Source of the DNA: Cristatella mucedo
Taxonomy: Eukaryota; Bryozoa; Phylactolaemata; Cristatellidae
Reading direction: 5' to 3'
NCBI GenBank assembly: GCA_009760855.2
Contig: WPIO01000017.1
Span: forward strand, 3,152,501 to 3,216,500
DNA: 64,000 nt
Shown: in pieces, positions 33,148-44,099 of the stretch
Numbering within the stretch: position 1 is the stretch's first letter
Layout: each line of letters begins with the position of its first letter
Position numbers and translations under genes: made by a program
The notes under the pieces: generated by a model
Database searches by the model: none
Told to the model about the DNA's origin: nothing
What the model saw: only the letters and a program-made list of their open reading frames with translations

Positions 33148-33297
33148 GGGCCGTAATAGCCCATGAGGTGAGGTGCTCGCTCCTCACGACGGAGATCGCG
33201 GGTTCAAATTCTGTAGTTGGGCGATCTTTTATTGCCAGCTGCAAGTGGTGGTGATATCCGTTAAGGCTCGTCTGCCGATACGCTGTTAAATCAGGTA
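33148..33297 (+). mobile_element. SINE family 1 copy
   Basis: GGGCCGTAATAGCCCATGAG (box A side), GCGGGTTCAAATTCTG (box B), GCCAGCTGCAAGTGGTGGTG and the end CGCTGTTAAATCAG. Confidence 0.9.
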
Positions 33298-33371
33298 AAA
33301 AAGGCGACTTCCAACTGACTCGTTCACAACTTCCAACTGACTTCGTTCGCTTACAGCAGCTCACGCTGGTA

Positions 33372-33545
33372 GGCCGTGATAGCGCACCAGGTAAGCTGGT
33401 TAAGGCGGTTGCTCTTTACAACCTCAGTGCTGAGGTCATGGGTTCAAATCCTACGGTAGGCGATTCTTTATGGCAGCTGCAAGTGGTGGTGATAGCCTTT
33501 AAGGATCTTCTGTCGCTATACAAAAGAGTCTGTTAATTCCGCTCA
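33372..33545 (+). mobile_element. SINE family 1 copy with enlarged head
   Basis: GGCCGTGATAGCGCACCAGG, an extra TAAGCTGGTTAAGGCGGTTG not found in other copies, a good box B (TGGGTTCAAATCCTA), GGCAGCTGCAAGTGGTGGTG and an AAAAGAGTCTGTTAATTCCG end. 75 bp downstream of the previous copy, same direction. Confidence 0.88.
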
Positions 33546-33549
33546 GTGC

Positions 33550-34120
33550 TTGGACTAATCGACCGGCAAAGCATTACTCCAAGAGAGCGACTACGGTCAG
33601 GCCCATACCTTACGTAACGGCCAGGTGAAAAGGCATGCAACAATATCGCCCGTAGCTAGTCTTGAGCTGTGATTTCTGACCATAAGCGCTGGCTAATGGG
33701 GGCTATTTAATATGCGGCGCAGTTCTAATTTAGCAGCCAAGCTTATTGGTCGTAATCAAGATTCTGCCGTCAAGCTCAGAGTCCATAATCATTGGCATTG
33801 CAGTGCTAATATAGTGCTTATATTGCAGTGCTTATATAGAGGCTGATTACTTATTGCAGCTGAACATTATTATTGATTGGCATTGCTAAAGACCTCTCCA
33901 TGAAAACAACTCATCGTAAATAGTAAATCGTAATTGCAAGCACTGGATCCGCGCTTTGCCTACTAGTTGAAAAGACATTGCTCGCTATACCCATCTACGT
34001 TGCCGGAAAGAGCAAGCCGTAGTGGTGCGGCCGAGCGTCAGAATTCCCAGACAACTTGCAATTGTTAGTACCTCTTGGTCACGCCAGTTTACCACGCTAC
34101 ACTCGTTGGCCTAAATTTTA
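33550..34120. other. Unassigned sequence between SINE copies
   Basis: Imperfect short duplication ATTGCAGTGCTAATATAGTG / ATTGCAGTGCTTATATAGAG at about 33797-33842. Nothing else recognised. Confidence 0.35.
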
Positions 34121-34126
34121 TACGGC

Positions 34127-34284
34127 GAGCTGTGATGGCATACTACGTAAGGCGGTTGCTTTTCGCAACCTTGGTCCCGAGGTCGTGAAGTCGAATCCTG
34201 CGGTGGGCGATCCTGTATTGCGGCTGCGAGCGGTAGCCGTAATGGCTCTTCTGTTACTATGCAAAAGGAGATGTTGAATAAGCT
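34127..34284 (+). mobile_element. SINE family 1 copy
   Basis: GAGCTGTGATGGCATACTAC, GTAAGGCGGTTGCTTTTCGC (as in the 33.37 kb copy), box B AAGTCGAATCCTG, CGGCTGCGAGCGGTAGCCGT and an end GAGATGTTGAATAAGCT. Confidence 0.85.
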
Positions 34285-34376
34285 AGTATTTTTTACGCTC
34301 GGGTGATTTTATTTGAAAATACGTAGTCGTCTCTCTAGAAGGAACTGGAATTTCAAGAAGCAATGTCATAATCAGG

Positions 34377-34765
34377 GAAAGCGGCTTCCACGACCTAACA
34401 GGACTAGGCCAAAACACAGCTTCTGTAACGGCGCTAGTATCGGCCAACACTGGACGAATACTGGCAACGCCTGAACCTTGTATCTAGGCTATCGACTTCT
34501 ACTTTTGCAGCATCAGTGCTCGCAGGTATGCTGACAGCAGCGGAACGCGGCAGTGATGAAGAGCGCCCCTACCTTAAAATAAAATGCATAGGAATAGAGA
34601 AATCTATTTGACAGTGATTGAGGGTAACAAGCTTTAAAATGCGGCCATGACGTGCACCAGCGGCTCCATTGCCTAGAGCTCAAATCAGCACAAATGCCTA
34701 GGCCAACTCCGGAAGCACAAGTGACTTCCTGTTGGATTGTCCGGCCTCAGCCGTCGTAGGTTATC
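34377..34765 (+). repeat. Dispersed repeat C, copy 3
   Basis: GCGGCTTCCACGACCTAACA onward matches the 45.97 kb copy (ACAGC-C-GTAACGGCGCTAGT, GAATACTGGCAACGCCTGAA). Beyond the end of copy 1 it still matches that copy (TGCCTAGAGCTCAAATCAGC, then a TTATCGCATAATCGG-like block), so the element is at least about 380 bp long. Confidence 0.65.
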
Positions 34766-34779
34766 GCATAATCGGTTCC

Positions 34780-35805
34780 CAGCCGTTATAATTTAGAAAC
34801 CGTAAAAAATGAATATCGGTCACAACTAGCAGCTCACTACCTGCGGACTCGCTTCGCTGAGTCATACTGATTCCGCCACGGAAGACAACGCAGAGCTATC
34901 TTGCCGCTCGACGGAAGTTCGCCATCTTGCTACGTGATGGAAGTTCGCCATCTTGCGGCATGAGGCCTTTATCGATTTAATAAGTAGAGATGTGGCTAAC
35001 TTAGCTCGCTGCCGTTTCACTCGGAAGCAAAGAACTCAATGCACACTTCCCAGAATGCCTTAGCAGGTCCCCTTTAATCTGGAACGCCATCTTGAGCTGG
35101 ACGCTGAAGCTGCTTGCTGAAGGTGTGCCACCTGGCAGGGTTCAGTGGCCCATATAAAAATGACAGCCTCCTTAAAAAAATAGTTTGTTCTCGTCTTTAA
35201 ATCGAATTGCAATCTGTTCGGCGAAATCTAGTAGGCGGGAATGAATTTGTAGCCCTTCTACAAAAACTCAGGTCTTGTTTTCGAGAATGAGGGGCTGTGC
35301 GATGAATACTGGGTTCACGGAAGTCTTTTAGAAGCCGTCTTTAATAAATGACAGCTATCCGTAGAAAAAGCGATAGCTTCTCCCCGCAGCATTCGAGCCG
35401 AACCTGGTGCTGTTCGTCCAATGTGCGCAGCCCGCAAGCTTATCTATATCAGTGTACACAGATATAGGTAGCCACTATTTCTAGAACCTCTTACATTCTC
35501 ACCTTTGACTAAACTTAAAAGTCGATCTTATTATCTCAACATTTTAAGGACAATGTACAGGATTTAATTTTTAATTAATTTAGTGATTTAATGCATGTTT
35601 AATGAGTGTACAGTGCCCTTTCAGTAGCTGTGAAACTGGAATTTAAAATATGCCACACATTGCTGTGACTTTGATGGCCACTTCCTCTTCATTTTCCTAG
35701 GCTCTCTACCAGATCAGCCCTATTTACTACCCCTAGATGAAAAATTTCCTGGGGCATATACTCAAACATGTAACTGCCTTGCAATAGCGCTCATAAACAG
35801 ACAAA
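34780..35805. other. Unassigned sequence
   Basis: Contains an exact 26-bp-period duplication: GGAAGTTCGCCATCTTGC at 34913 and 34939. No gene recognised. Confidence 0.4.
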
Positions 35806-35809
35806 GGCA

Positions 35810-36144
35810 AAATAAAATAATAATTATGAGCCTTTCAGAGTGCCTGAAGAAAGCTTCTTTAATCTCTTCTAGGCACTTTACTCTGTTGTAAAGAACGATT
35901 GGTTAGTGAAAAAATGCACAGTGTCAGCACACGCAAGCATACGAGCGACAATTCACACGTGCGGAGCATATCCTATAAAGAAAGGTGGATTGTTAGCTTC
36001 ATTTGAAATGTCGTTAATTTAGAGTATGTCGTGACGACGGTCTGGAGTGAGTACCGGGCTTTGAGAACATCGGAACTAAAGGCACGGTCTCCAGAGGATT
36101 TGAGGTTCACAAAAGGCACAGCTAAGTGACATAAGTCAGCAGAG
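35810..36144 (-). mobile_element. LINE B, C-terminus, UTR and tail (left part of a split copy)
   Basis: Minus-strand frame 36200-35973 contains SADLCHLAVPFVNLKSSGDR and LTTFQMKLTIHL, the C-terminal signature of LINE B. The UTR and a decayed tail hairpin (35890-35840) follow, then (AAT)n. It continues on the other side of the LINE A copy at 36716-37258. Confidence 0.8.
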
Positions 36145-36712
36145 TAATGTAATCTAATGTAATGTAATTTAATGTAATGTATCTCCGTCTGTAACTCCAC
36201 AAAGTCATAAAGACCATGTGGGTGTTATGCAGGAGAGTTTTGTGTAGCGCACTTACAGCCTAAGCGGCTTTCGGTACGCATTCGGTAGCCGACAGACTTC
36301 GTCTCACGCAACAAAGAGAAAGTGGGAAGCATAGCAGAGTCAGGAGAGCAGTTGAGGTAGTGAGTAGCATGGAAGTAGCAGCTCAGGACTGCTGAAAAGG
36401 ATGAGCCATAGTCGGCAGCAGGAGAGCCGCTGTCGTTTCGTAAGAATTGTGGAAGCGAGCTCTGCAGTCTAGGACCTGCAGAGCTAAAGCTTCTGTCACC
36501 ATCTGTCTTTAAGCGGAGGAATGGGACAGCTAATTTACTGTCCACACAGGACCTCAGGGCACGAACAGGCTGAAACTGATGTAGCAGTTCAGCTAGGTAC
36601 GAAGGAGCCAAGCCGTGGCGGGCCTTGTGGGTCAGCGTAAGAACTTTGCTCTGTATCCTTTGCTCAACCGGAAACCATCCTAGCTCTTTCAGCAAAGGTG
36701 AGTGGCGTGTGG
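36145..36712 (-). mobile_element. LINE A, 5'-truncated, nested in LINE B
   Basis: A 156-codon frame (36695-36225) gives the C-terminal block KELGWFPVEQRIQSKVLTLT, KARHGLAPSYLAELLHQFQP, LRLKTDGDRSFSSAGPRL and SLPQFLRND. The 3' UTR follows, ending GGAGATACATTACATTAAAT and further TACAT-type units. It interrupts LINE B within one coding block, so it inserted later. Confidence 0.88.
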
Positions 36713-36715
36713 CAT

Positions 36716-37258
36716 CATGTGAAGTGTGATTAGGATGCCTTTCATAAAGACAGGCTGAAGCGAGAGAATAGAGCGGCCTAGAATTGAGTGAACGAACTTT
36801 GAAATAGAGGTACAGCTCAATAAGGTGCTGGTGCTAGTCGGTGATAAGTGGTGTAATGAGGCAGTTGCGAAGTTCGTGACGGAGATGCCTAGCTGCAGAG
36901 ATTTGCATCAACTGGAAGCGTCATGGTGCACAGACAGGATGACCAGTGAATAGCGAGCTACGGAAGTCTAGGAGGAGTGTCACGTACATGGCCCAGCTTG
37001 GCTGTGACAGCCTTATCTAAGCAGGACCCAACTGTTGCAATGTCACATTGCTGAAAGTAAGCAGATTTGACTGTGCAGCTGATTTGGTCATCTTTGGGAA
37101 GGTCACTACGAAGCGTGACACATAAAAAACTTTGAGTGCTTCTCTCAAGCTCTTCGGCAGTGAATGTAAGAGTTTGCATGAGTGTCTCCGTCAACAGATT
37201 CACAAAGACAAAACGGGCAACACACTCGAGAGTATTTAATAGCTCTCGCGAAACCAAT
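36716..37258 (-). mobile_element. LINE B, post-RT region (right part of the split copy)
   Basis: Minus strand: LRSDLPKDDQISCTVKSAYF and LGHVRDTPPRLP (about 37110-36960), then an FKVRSLNSRPLYSLASACLY block (about 36805-36745) that stops at the LINE A junction. Matches the same blocks of the 55.4 kb copy in order. Confidence 0.78.
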
Positions 37259-37430
37259 TAGGCTTTCAGTACAAATAGGTAGCCGACTGACTTCTTCTCA
37301 AGTAACAAGTCTAAAGTTAGAAGCAATGCCGAGTCGAGAGGGCAATCGATGAAGTGAGTATCGTGGAGGTGGCAGCACAGGACGTCTGGAAAGGATGTGC
37401 TACAGTCGGCTTTAGGAGAGAAGATGATGT
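37258..37430 (-). mobile_element. LINE A-like 3' fragment
   Basis: Minus strand KADCSTSFPDVLCCHLHDTH and LLLEKKSVGYLF match the C-terminal block of the LINE A variant at 50.3 kb (TLRETKSVGY-type). Its tail has been lost at the junction with LINE B. Confidence 0.55.
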
Positions 37431-37655
37431 GCTTATGCGTGCTGACACTGTGCATGCTGCCACTAACCACATTTGCATGCTGACCCTGTGCATGTCACCC
37501 CTAACCATATTATTCATTTTGTTTGTTTTTCAAGCATGATTTTACTTACTATTCTATTGCATATCAATTTGCAGCCAATGTAAAGCGCCTAGAAAGAGAT
37601 TAAGTTCTCTGAGGGCGCTTTATCAAGTGCAATATTATTATTATTATTAAGTTTT
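37431..37655 (+). mobile_element. LINE B 3' UTR and intact tail
   Basis: UTR motifs GACACTGTGCATGCTGCCAC and TAACCACATTTGCATGCTGA, then the hairpin: AAAGCGCC at 37582-37589 with GGCGCTTT at 37614-37621, ATCAAGTGCAAT(ATT)n. Almost identical to the 30.2 kb copy. Confidence 0.88.
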
Positions 37656-37659
37656 TGTT

Positions 37660-38205
37660 GCGTTAGTATTGTAAGAGTCTCTCGCGGCTGAATCTCTTGG
37701 ATTGATTTGCCTACCATCCTTGCATCAATATTCATCACCAGCAGTGGAGGCTTGGAGGATTTTGTGGCAGTCTTTCCGATCTGGATCACATGACTTCAGT
37801 CGACACACAACACGATCTTTAGCTGTCTACCGCGATAGGCAGACCTCAATCTCGGACCGAAACCGAACATGATGATAAGCAGTGGAAGCAGTCTTCTCAA
37901 TGAAACTGTTAACCGGTCAGCCTTAGACAAAGAGGACCCCCAAATCACGAGCGCAAAATGATGGTAGCACTACAGCACCATCAGTTACAAGAGCAAAGTC
38001 CCTTAGTGCAGTCGTACGTTAAGATGTTCTTGTGAGTAAGAGATCATTTTTATCGATTTTTACGTTACATAATTGGCCGACATCCAGGATTGACTGTCTG
38101 CAATGCAGGCAATCAGTATATCAGTCGTTGCAGCTGATTCTGGTGGTTTAAATGATAAGATTTGCTGGATGTCGTTGGTGTAAAGGACATTGTTGAACCT
38201 GCGAC
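37660..38205 (-). mobile_element. LINE A, RT palm end, heavily decayed
   Basis: Minus strand: VLYTNDIQQILSFKPPESAA (a decayed YADDTQLYLSFKPSESAA), IADSQSWMSANYV (38140-38065) and SSLSKADRLTVSLRRLL (about 37930-37880). It lies directly behind the LINE B (ATT)n tail. Confidence 0.6.
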
Positions 38206-38209
38206 GAGA

Positions 38210-38375
38210 CTAACACAAGATGACCCCGGGTCTTAGCCCAGGGTAACGTGCTCGTCCTTCACCACCCAGATTGAGAGCTGGAGTCGTGCAACAGACAATT
38301 CTTACCTTCTGCAAGCAGAGTCATAGCCGAAAAGGCTCTTCTGCCGCTATTCAAATGAGGTGTTTGATCAACCAT
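38210..38375 (+). mobile_element. SINE family 1 copy, decayed
   Basis: GGGTCTTAGCCCAGGGTAAC (box A side), GTGCTCGTCCTTCACCACC, a weak box B (AGCTGGAGTCGTG), CTTCTGCAAGC, GGCTCTTCTGCCGCTATTCA and ATGAGGTGTTTGATCAA. Confidence 0.65.
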
Positions 38376-38483
38376 CGTTACTTTTAGTCTATGAAATCGA
38401 ACGCTCCTCAGCAATGAAGCACGGTCTGATACAAGTGCAATGCCCACGGATGATGATATTTGATCTTGGCTGCTGACTCTGAA

Positions 38484-38693
38484 CTAAAGACCGCTTAGGC
38501 AATAACCGCGATAAGCAGGCTTACGAGCAGCACGATTTCTATTTATGTAGCCCAATTTAAACATGACTTCCAACTCGGCCGATATGTAAAGCGGGAACCT
38601 GCTAGCAGCGGGTATCTCTTTGCGTGCCGGTTTGCCCATCTGTAAGTCATCTTTCTGAGTGTTCGCTGCTATAAGCTTGTAACGAGTGAGCAT
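38484..38693 (-). mobile_element. Possible Gypsy RT N-terminal fragment
   Basis: A 69-codon minus frame contains FPLYISAELEVMFKLGYI, resembling the (x)LxxEVExMLKLGVI segment just before motif 1 of Gypsy RT. No catalytic motif follows. Tentative. Confidence 0.25.
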
Positions 38694-38699
38694 TTAGTC

Positions 38700-39440
38700 G
38701 TCCACCGCACTGGCAGTAACGAGCTGGAAGTCCATTCCCTATTTCGAGGGCAGTGTTGTCGATTAGGTTGCTTGTGTTATTTTGGATGTTAAAGTTCCTC
38801 CAGTTTGGCATATTACGGGCATCAGGGCTTTACATATTGCACACACTGAGCCTTTAACTGAATTAGTAAGACGTACCAAGAATCATCTGAGCATCTCACG
38901 AAAGTCGGGGCAAGTAGGGAGACCTGGCGTGGTGCGGGTTCGTAATTAAACCCAAGTAGTTAGGTTCAAGACTGAACTCTTTGTTTATATACCCAAGACC
39001 AATACTCATTGGATGGTTTTCGTTGCTGGTCAATATAAAGACCCTTGCTTACTTCCGCAGAATATAATTTTGTGGTTACTCAAAGTTTACTTTATAGAAA
39101 TTTCTTCATTACAAATCTTGAGATTAAAAGTACTAATGTCGAAAGGGATGTCTGCGAAAAACAAAGTGAAATATTCGATTCGTGTTAATAGCATGGATCC
39201 GTGTAGTGCCAGCACTATACAAAGTGTTTATTAATCAGGACTCGAAAATATCGGGATCTACACCAACAGTTTGAGGCACGCAAATATATATTTCAAGTTT
39301 TAAAGATGCTATTTACAGCAAATTGTGAAGATATTGTTCGATTAACTTGCAACAAATTGAGTAAGGAAGAATTTTTTTTCGAGAATGAGGATCTTGAGCC
39401 TTGCATTTGAAGTAATGTTTGGAAAGGGAAACTCTCAGTG
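38700..39440. other. Unassigned AT-rich sequence
   Basis: Short frames (e.g. 39013-39234) without a domain; no repeat recognised. Confidence 0.3.
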
Positions 39441-39444
39441 ACAA

Positions 39445-40245
39445 TAGTTATATAAGCAGAATACTTATCTAGCTTCCGAAGACAACATAATCTCCTTCTG
39501 GGCACCACATTTGCTGAACAGAAAGCCTTTCAATTGGTGAGACGTTACATGCACAGCTTCGTGATTCGCAGGTGCATAGAGGACAATTCACTCAGGCGGA
39601 AAATTATCTTTGAGGAGCTGGTTGGTGTTTCGCTTCTTTTTTAATTTCGTCTGATCAGGAGATATAGTGATGACAGTCGTTTGTGAGCTCCCCTCTTTGA
39701 GAGTAAAGGTGACTGAAATCTCTATCTCCAAAGACTTTTAAGCTCGTTATAGGTCCAACCAGACGGCCTGAGTCAGACGAGCGCCGGTGAGACGGGAGGT
39801 CCGACTAGAAAGTAATTCACTGTGGTGTCGGCAGAAAGAATATAGAGCTCGTAAAGGAAAGTGGTAGAATCTTGAAGCCAATTGGCTGCTTGATGGTGGA
39901 CCAGTGCAGATTGTAAAAAGTGGTACAGCGTGGCATTTTCAAAGTTAAAGATAGAAAAGCCTGGCTTCAGATTGTTCTACAAACTGTAGCTGCTTCTTAT
40001 TGCGCTGGTAGGAAGACCGGCAAGCAGCGAGTTACAAAAGTCGAATAGGGAATGCCACAAGTACATGGAGCATTGCATATTGCCATATTGCTGCATATTG
40101 CCTATGGTGTCCGGATCTGAGTAAGTCAGAATCCTCCCCGTGTTACTCTGGGGAAATTAGACAGACCTAACTGTAGACCTGATGTGGTTATCTCGCGAAC
40201 AGTCATTTTGGAAATAAACGATGACTTTATAAAAGTGTTTGAGCC
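39445..40245 (-). mobile_element. LINE B, strongly decayed
   Basis: Minus strand: a TTFYNLHWSTIKQPIGFKIL and LSLRALYSF block (about 39910-39840) aligns with the LLADLHWLPVKQRIDFKVLS block of the 55.4 kb copy, followed by ELLSSRTSRL. A degraded tail lies at about 39530-39465. Frames are broken throughout. Confidence 0.6.
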
Positions 40246-40434
40246 CATCAGCAATGTAACGTCACTCCACCATCTATGTTGGATGAAATTTTCATCCTTA
40301 CCCAAAAGTCATGAAAAGTCGCTGGTCACAGTGGCAAAGTCACGTTCCAGTCCGGATCGAAGTTGCGTAGATGGCTGCCTGTAGGTCGTCCGTTGCTGGA
40401 TTGAAGACGCATAGTCTCCAGTACCTTTGCTGAT

Positions 40435-40990
40435 AATCAGAAAAGAACTTTGAAGAAAGAGTTCAATAGTTCAATAGTGAAACCATTCAGATGCAAAGGG
40501 TGGAGCCGGAAAGTCGTCCTGGGTGGAACCAAAAAGTCGTATAAGGTTGGTCGACGGTCGGGGCGGCCGCTCTGCGTCGCGCTGGATCTTCGGACCGGCG
40601 GTGTGGCGACCGTCGCCACGCGGGTGGCACACTTCGACCAGGTCGCTCTTGACGACCGCTCTTGCCGGCAACCAGAAATCTCGTGGCAAGGTAGTTGGGG
40701 CTCCTCGCGAGCCCCTCCATTATAGGTCTCTCGATGTCTTCGGCCCGCCGGTTGATCGGGGGACAGCCGCATCCGCCATCCCCAATGATTTGGCAGGAAA
40801 GCACTGACCATGCAAGCAGCTTCTCGACGATGGAGCTTTCCCAGCGTCGGACTGGCAGGAGTGCACCTGCTGTCACGCGGTCAGAGGCAGGTTTGGAACA
40901 GGTAGGTTTTTCAATTAGTCTCGAACACTGCGGCACTCGGCCGCACGGGCCACTTAACACACCGTAGCGGCGAAGTCGAACGGTGCACGG
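40435..40990 (+). rRNA. Second 28S rRNA fragment (D1 end to D2), pseudogene
   Basis: AGAAAAGAACTTTGAAGAAA, then AGTTCAATAG, is conserved 28S sequence just before D2. GTGAAACCATTCAGATGCAA and CGGGGCGGCCGCTCTGCGTC, then GGATCTTCGGACCGGCGG, match the first fragment at 27.95-28.08 kb. It carries small duplications (GTTCAATA twice; TGGAGCC-GAAAGTCGT and TGGAACCAAAAAGTCGT), so it cannot be functional. The right end is uncertain; GC-rich D2-like sequence continues to about 40990. Confidence 0.75.
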
Positions 40991-40999
40991 GGTCGCACT

Positions 41000-41900
41000 G
41001 GGTCTTGAGCGCCTCGGCGGGATGGGCTAATGGCTGCTCGATGAGACGTTTTTTATGGAGCTCAGTACAGTATCCCGTAGGAAGCTCAGCCGTGCAGGTC
41101 GTAGGCAGCATTGAAAAGCATACCGCTGGACGCATACGCGCCCGCATGCAGTGGGCCGGCAAGCACGTGCCCCCCCCCCCCGTCTGCTGAGCATGCAAGC
41201 CGCTGCCCTATCGGACCGGTGAGCTCATTGAATGTGCAGCTGGAAGGCCGCAGCTTGTCCAGTTAGACTGAGGAAGGCTCGACGATAGAGAGTTTATCGC
41301 TGTCTGGGAGACTCAAGCTTGCTTCAGATCCTTCCCAAGTGTGAAATTTAGCTACCGATTTGAAGCGATCATTGGCGGTCGAGGGTGCTGGCACAATATC
41401 TGGCATCAGGATCGCAGTCTGAGCAAGATATTGTTTACTCGCTGAAGGTATTAAGGGTCATGAGAAATCTAGGCCGATATTACTTAAGAAGACGGAGTTA
41501 CAGCAATTCTGAATTGGCGCAATAGCAGCTACGGTAAGCGCCACTGGAGCAGTTGCCATCGTATTAGACACCCCATAAGACGATATCCATGCGGTTTCAG
41601 GCTCTACTTCAGCGGCATAAACAGTACATATCGATTGAACCGCTTAAACCTGTAAAACTCATTCTGACCGACAGAGTTCAAGTAGCTAAGCAGCCCATTG
41701 ACGATTGCGGTATGGCGCTGTTAAAAACCGCAAATGACAAAAGTTCGCAGTGTAGTGCTATTAACCCCGACAAATGCGTGCATGAAAAGAGTGAGCATTT
41801 ATTTGTAAATATATGATTTTATTTATTTAACTGGCTTTCTTTCTCACAAATCAAATACTGTTATACCAAGAAGAAACAAAGATTGCATTGTACGGATAAT
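41000..41900. other. Unassigned sequence
   Basis: C12 run near 41169-41180. A 75-codon frame (41589-41816) shows no known domain. Confidence 0.3.
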
Positions 41901-41904
41901 GTGG

Positions 41905-42182
41905 GAGCAACTACGCTCCTGCTGCCGACTATGGCTCATCCTTTTCAGCGGTCCTGAGCTGCTACTGCTACTCCTCACTACCTCAACTGCTCTCCTGACT
42001 CTGCTATGCTTTCCACTTTCTCTTTTTTGCGTGAGATGAAGTCTTTTGGCTACCGAATGCGTACCGAAAGCCGCCTAGGCTGTGAGTTCGCTATGCAAAA
42101 CTCTCCCGCGTAACACCCACAAAATCTGTATGGCTTTGTGTAGTTACAGACGGAGATACATTATATTACATTACATTAACAA
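41905..42182 (+). mobile_element. LINE A 3' end
   Basis: CTCCTGCTGCCGACTATGGC, CGGTCCTGAGCTGCTACT, GGCTACCGAATGCGTACCGA and the end GGAGATACATTATATTACAT match the 3' ends at 32.75 and 36.15 kb. 5'-truncated to under 300 bp. Confidence 0.85.
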
Positions 42183-42189
42183 TAGTATG

Positions 42190-43195
42190 TCCCCTTTCAT
42201 CAGGCATTAATAAAGCAATAGCTGTTGTGCAACAATAATAAGAGAGATCCTATTCAAATTAAACTATTCATAGTTCTGTATGTAACGCTTGTAATGGTTG
42301 GCCTAAAAGAAATTAAACGTGACATTTGGCAAATTAAACCCACAATTAACAAGTAAAACCTGTACATGAGTAGTTCAATGTTTATCCGTTAACAGCGTAA
42401 ATTCAGTTTGTTAATTTTGCGTAAACTTCGAATCGTGATCGGAACAGTTCATGACGATTGGATATAAAGTTATTTCTAATTAGTATATTGTATATGATAT
42501 GATGTCTCTATTACAAGGTAGATACTGTCTAAAATTAAAAATACTGTTGAATTTTTTCCAGTTTTAGTTGCATGTGTTATTTTTTTCATCACATACAACT
42601 CTGACTATGAATAACTGTTTAAAGCAGCTTTCCTTAAAATTGTTTTTTTATGCGCATTTGTTGACGCGCATTTTTCCCGCTCGCTATTCCGGGTTACTTC
42701 GTGATACCATGTCGTTCGTTGGATTTTGTCAATATTAAGAGCTTCGCCTAGGTCAAACGTATAGTGGCAAACATAATGTGGGAACAGCGCATTCTTAAAA
42801 ACGGTTCTTGCTACGTCTCATGTGAACCTAGTTCGCGTAGATGGAGACCCAACGATTCGGCTCTTCCCCGGCGCTCGCACGCTGTTCAAAGCGCTTCGAA
42901 GGCCTTAAGCCCGTCAATTCTAACCATCTGCTCGGGTGCTGGGAGGTTAATTTAAAAATCCTCGCTCCATATGCACGTCTCCTGAATATGCACAGCGGAA
43001 AAGTGACCCCTATGCTGTAGCCACCCTAATATACGGTCGTGAACGAATGCTCGGTAGACCGTGGGTCTATAAATACTACATTTTGTCCGTAGGTTATGTG
43101 CCGCTAGCCCAGAAGAAAGCTCCGGGTGCATGCATGGCGGCATCATCAGTGGAGATTGATAACAAGCAACAGGGGTGAATCAGCTATAAATAAAT
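42190..43195. other. Unassigned AT-rich sequence
   Basis: Low GC with homopolymer A/T runs. Short frames near 42764-43146 lack known domains. Confidence 0.35.
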
Positions 43196-43204
43196 CAAAT
43201 AAAT

Positions 43205-43366
43205 ATTAGCTGATCTTACAGCCCTCATTTCTGTAGTGTCAGCGGACCCTTGGTGGCTATCACCACCGCTGGCAGTTGGCAATAGAGGAACGCCCACTGC
43301 AGAATTCGAACCCACGACCTCGATCGTGAAGATTAAGTAGCTTGCCTCCTGGGCTATCACGACCCT
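43205..43366 (-). mobile_element. SINE family 1 copy
   Basis: Minus strand: GTCGTGATAGCCCAGGAGGC (box A), a perfect GGGTTCGAATTCTG-type box B at about 43310, GCCAACTGCCAGCGGTGGTG and an end TGTAAGATCAGCTAATA. Confidence 0.88.
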
Positions 43367-43579
43367 TATACCGCTATTTTAAGCACACTTCTTAAATTGC
43401 GATTGTGCCTACAAGTCATCAAATAGGCAGTATGAAACGTGGTTCAACAAAACACTATAAGATGCCTAGAAAAGACGCCAATGTAGCGCATAGTTGTTTA
43501 GATCGTGAGCAGTGAGGTGAAAGTGCAAGAAGACGCGTGGTCAACATTCGGCTAAATGCATATACATTGGCTGTTCTCT

Positions 43580-44098
43580 ATGAAGATGCTAGTACCCGTC
43601 TTTGCAAGAATCTTAGCTAATAAGTGCCTGGCAGCATTTAAAAGTGAGTCAGCGATACTGCAATTGCGTAACGACCTTCTTGGAAATGCTGACTCTGGTA
43701 GAGAATCGCTGCTATGGCTGCAGGAACTTTCTGCATTGCTCAATGCCATCGATCACTAAGTTCTTCTTAAGCAAATGCAATCTCGCTTGGGCGCATAGGG
43801 CAACACACTGCCATTTTTGGGTCCTATCTTGCTTGGAGATTTCCAAATCTAGACATTTACAGCCACTGTTATACAGCGAGTATGCGGTACATCTACAATC
43901 AGTTCTAGATCCCCACTTTTCACATTTTGATACTGTCCTTGCGTATGTAGTCACCATGCATTACACAGGCTTTCATTTCTATGCAAATAAAAGTCAGCTG
44001 CATAAGTACTTTATAAATTGCTCCTTTCCAGCACATCTCACTGTCTCAAACCCCGTGCAGCTTGTATTGTCGTCATCCCCACTTATATGGCAGCGTAT
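43580..44098 (+). mobile_element. LINE B, RT palm, decayed
   Basis: LRNDLLGNADSGRESLL and ELSALLNAIDH correspond to the NDLL...LLVLLDLSAAFDTIDH block. Further on, HYTGFHFYANKSQLHKYF is a decayed FHFYADDSQLY catalytic box with both Asp residues lost. Frames shift at least twice. Confidence 0.65.
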
Positions 44099-44099
44099 T

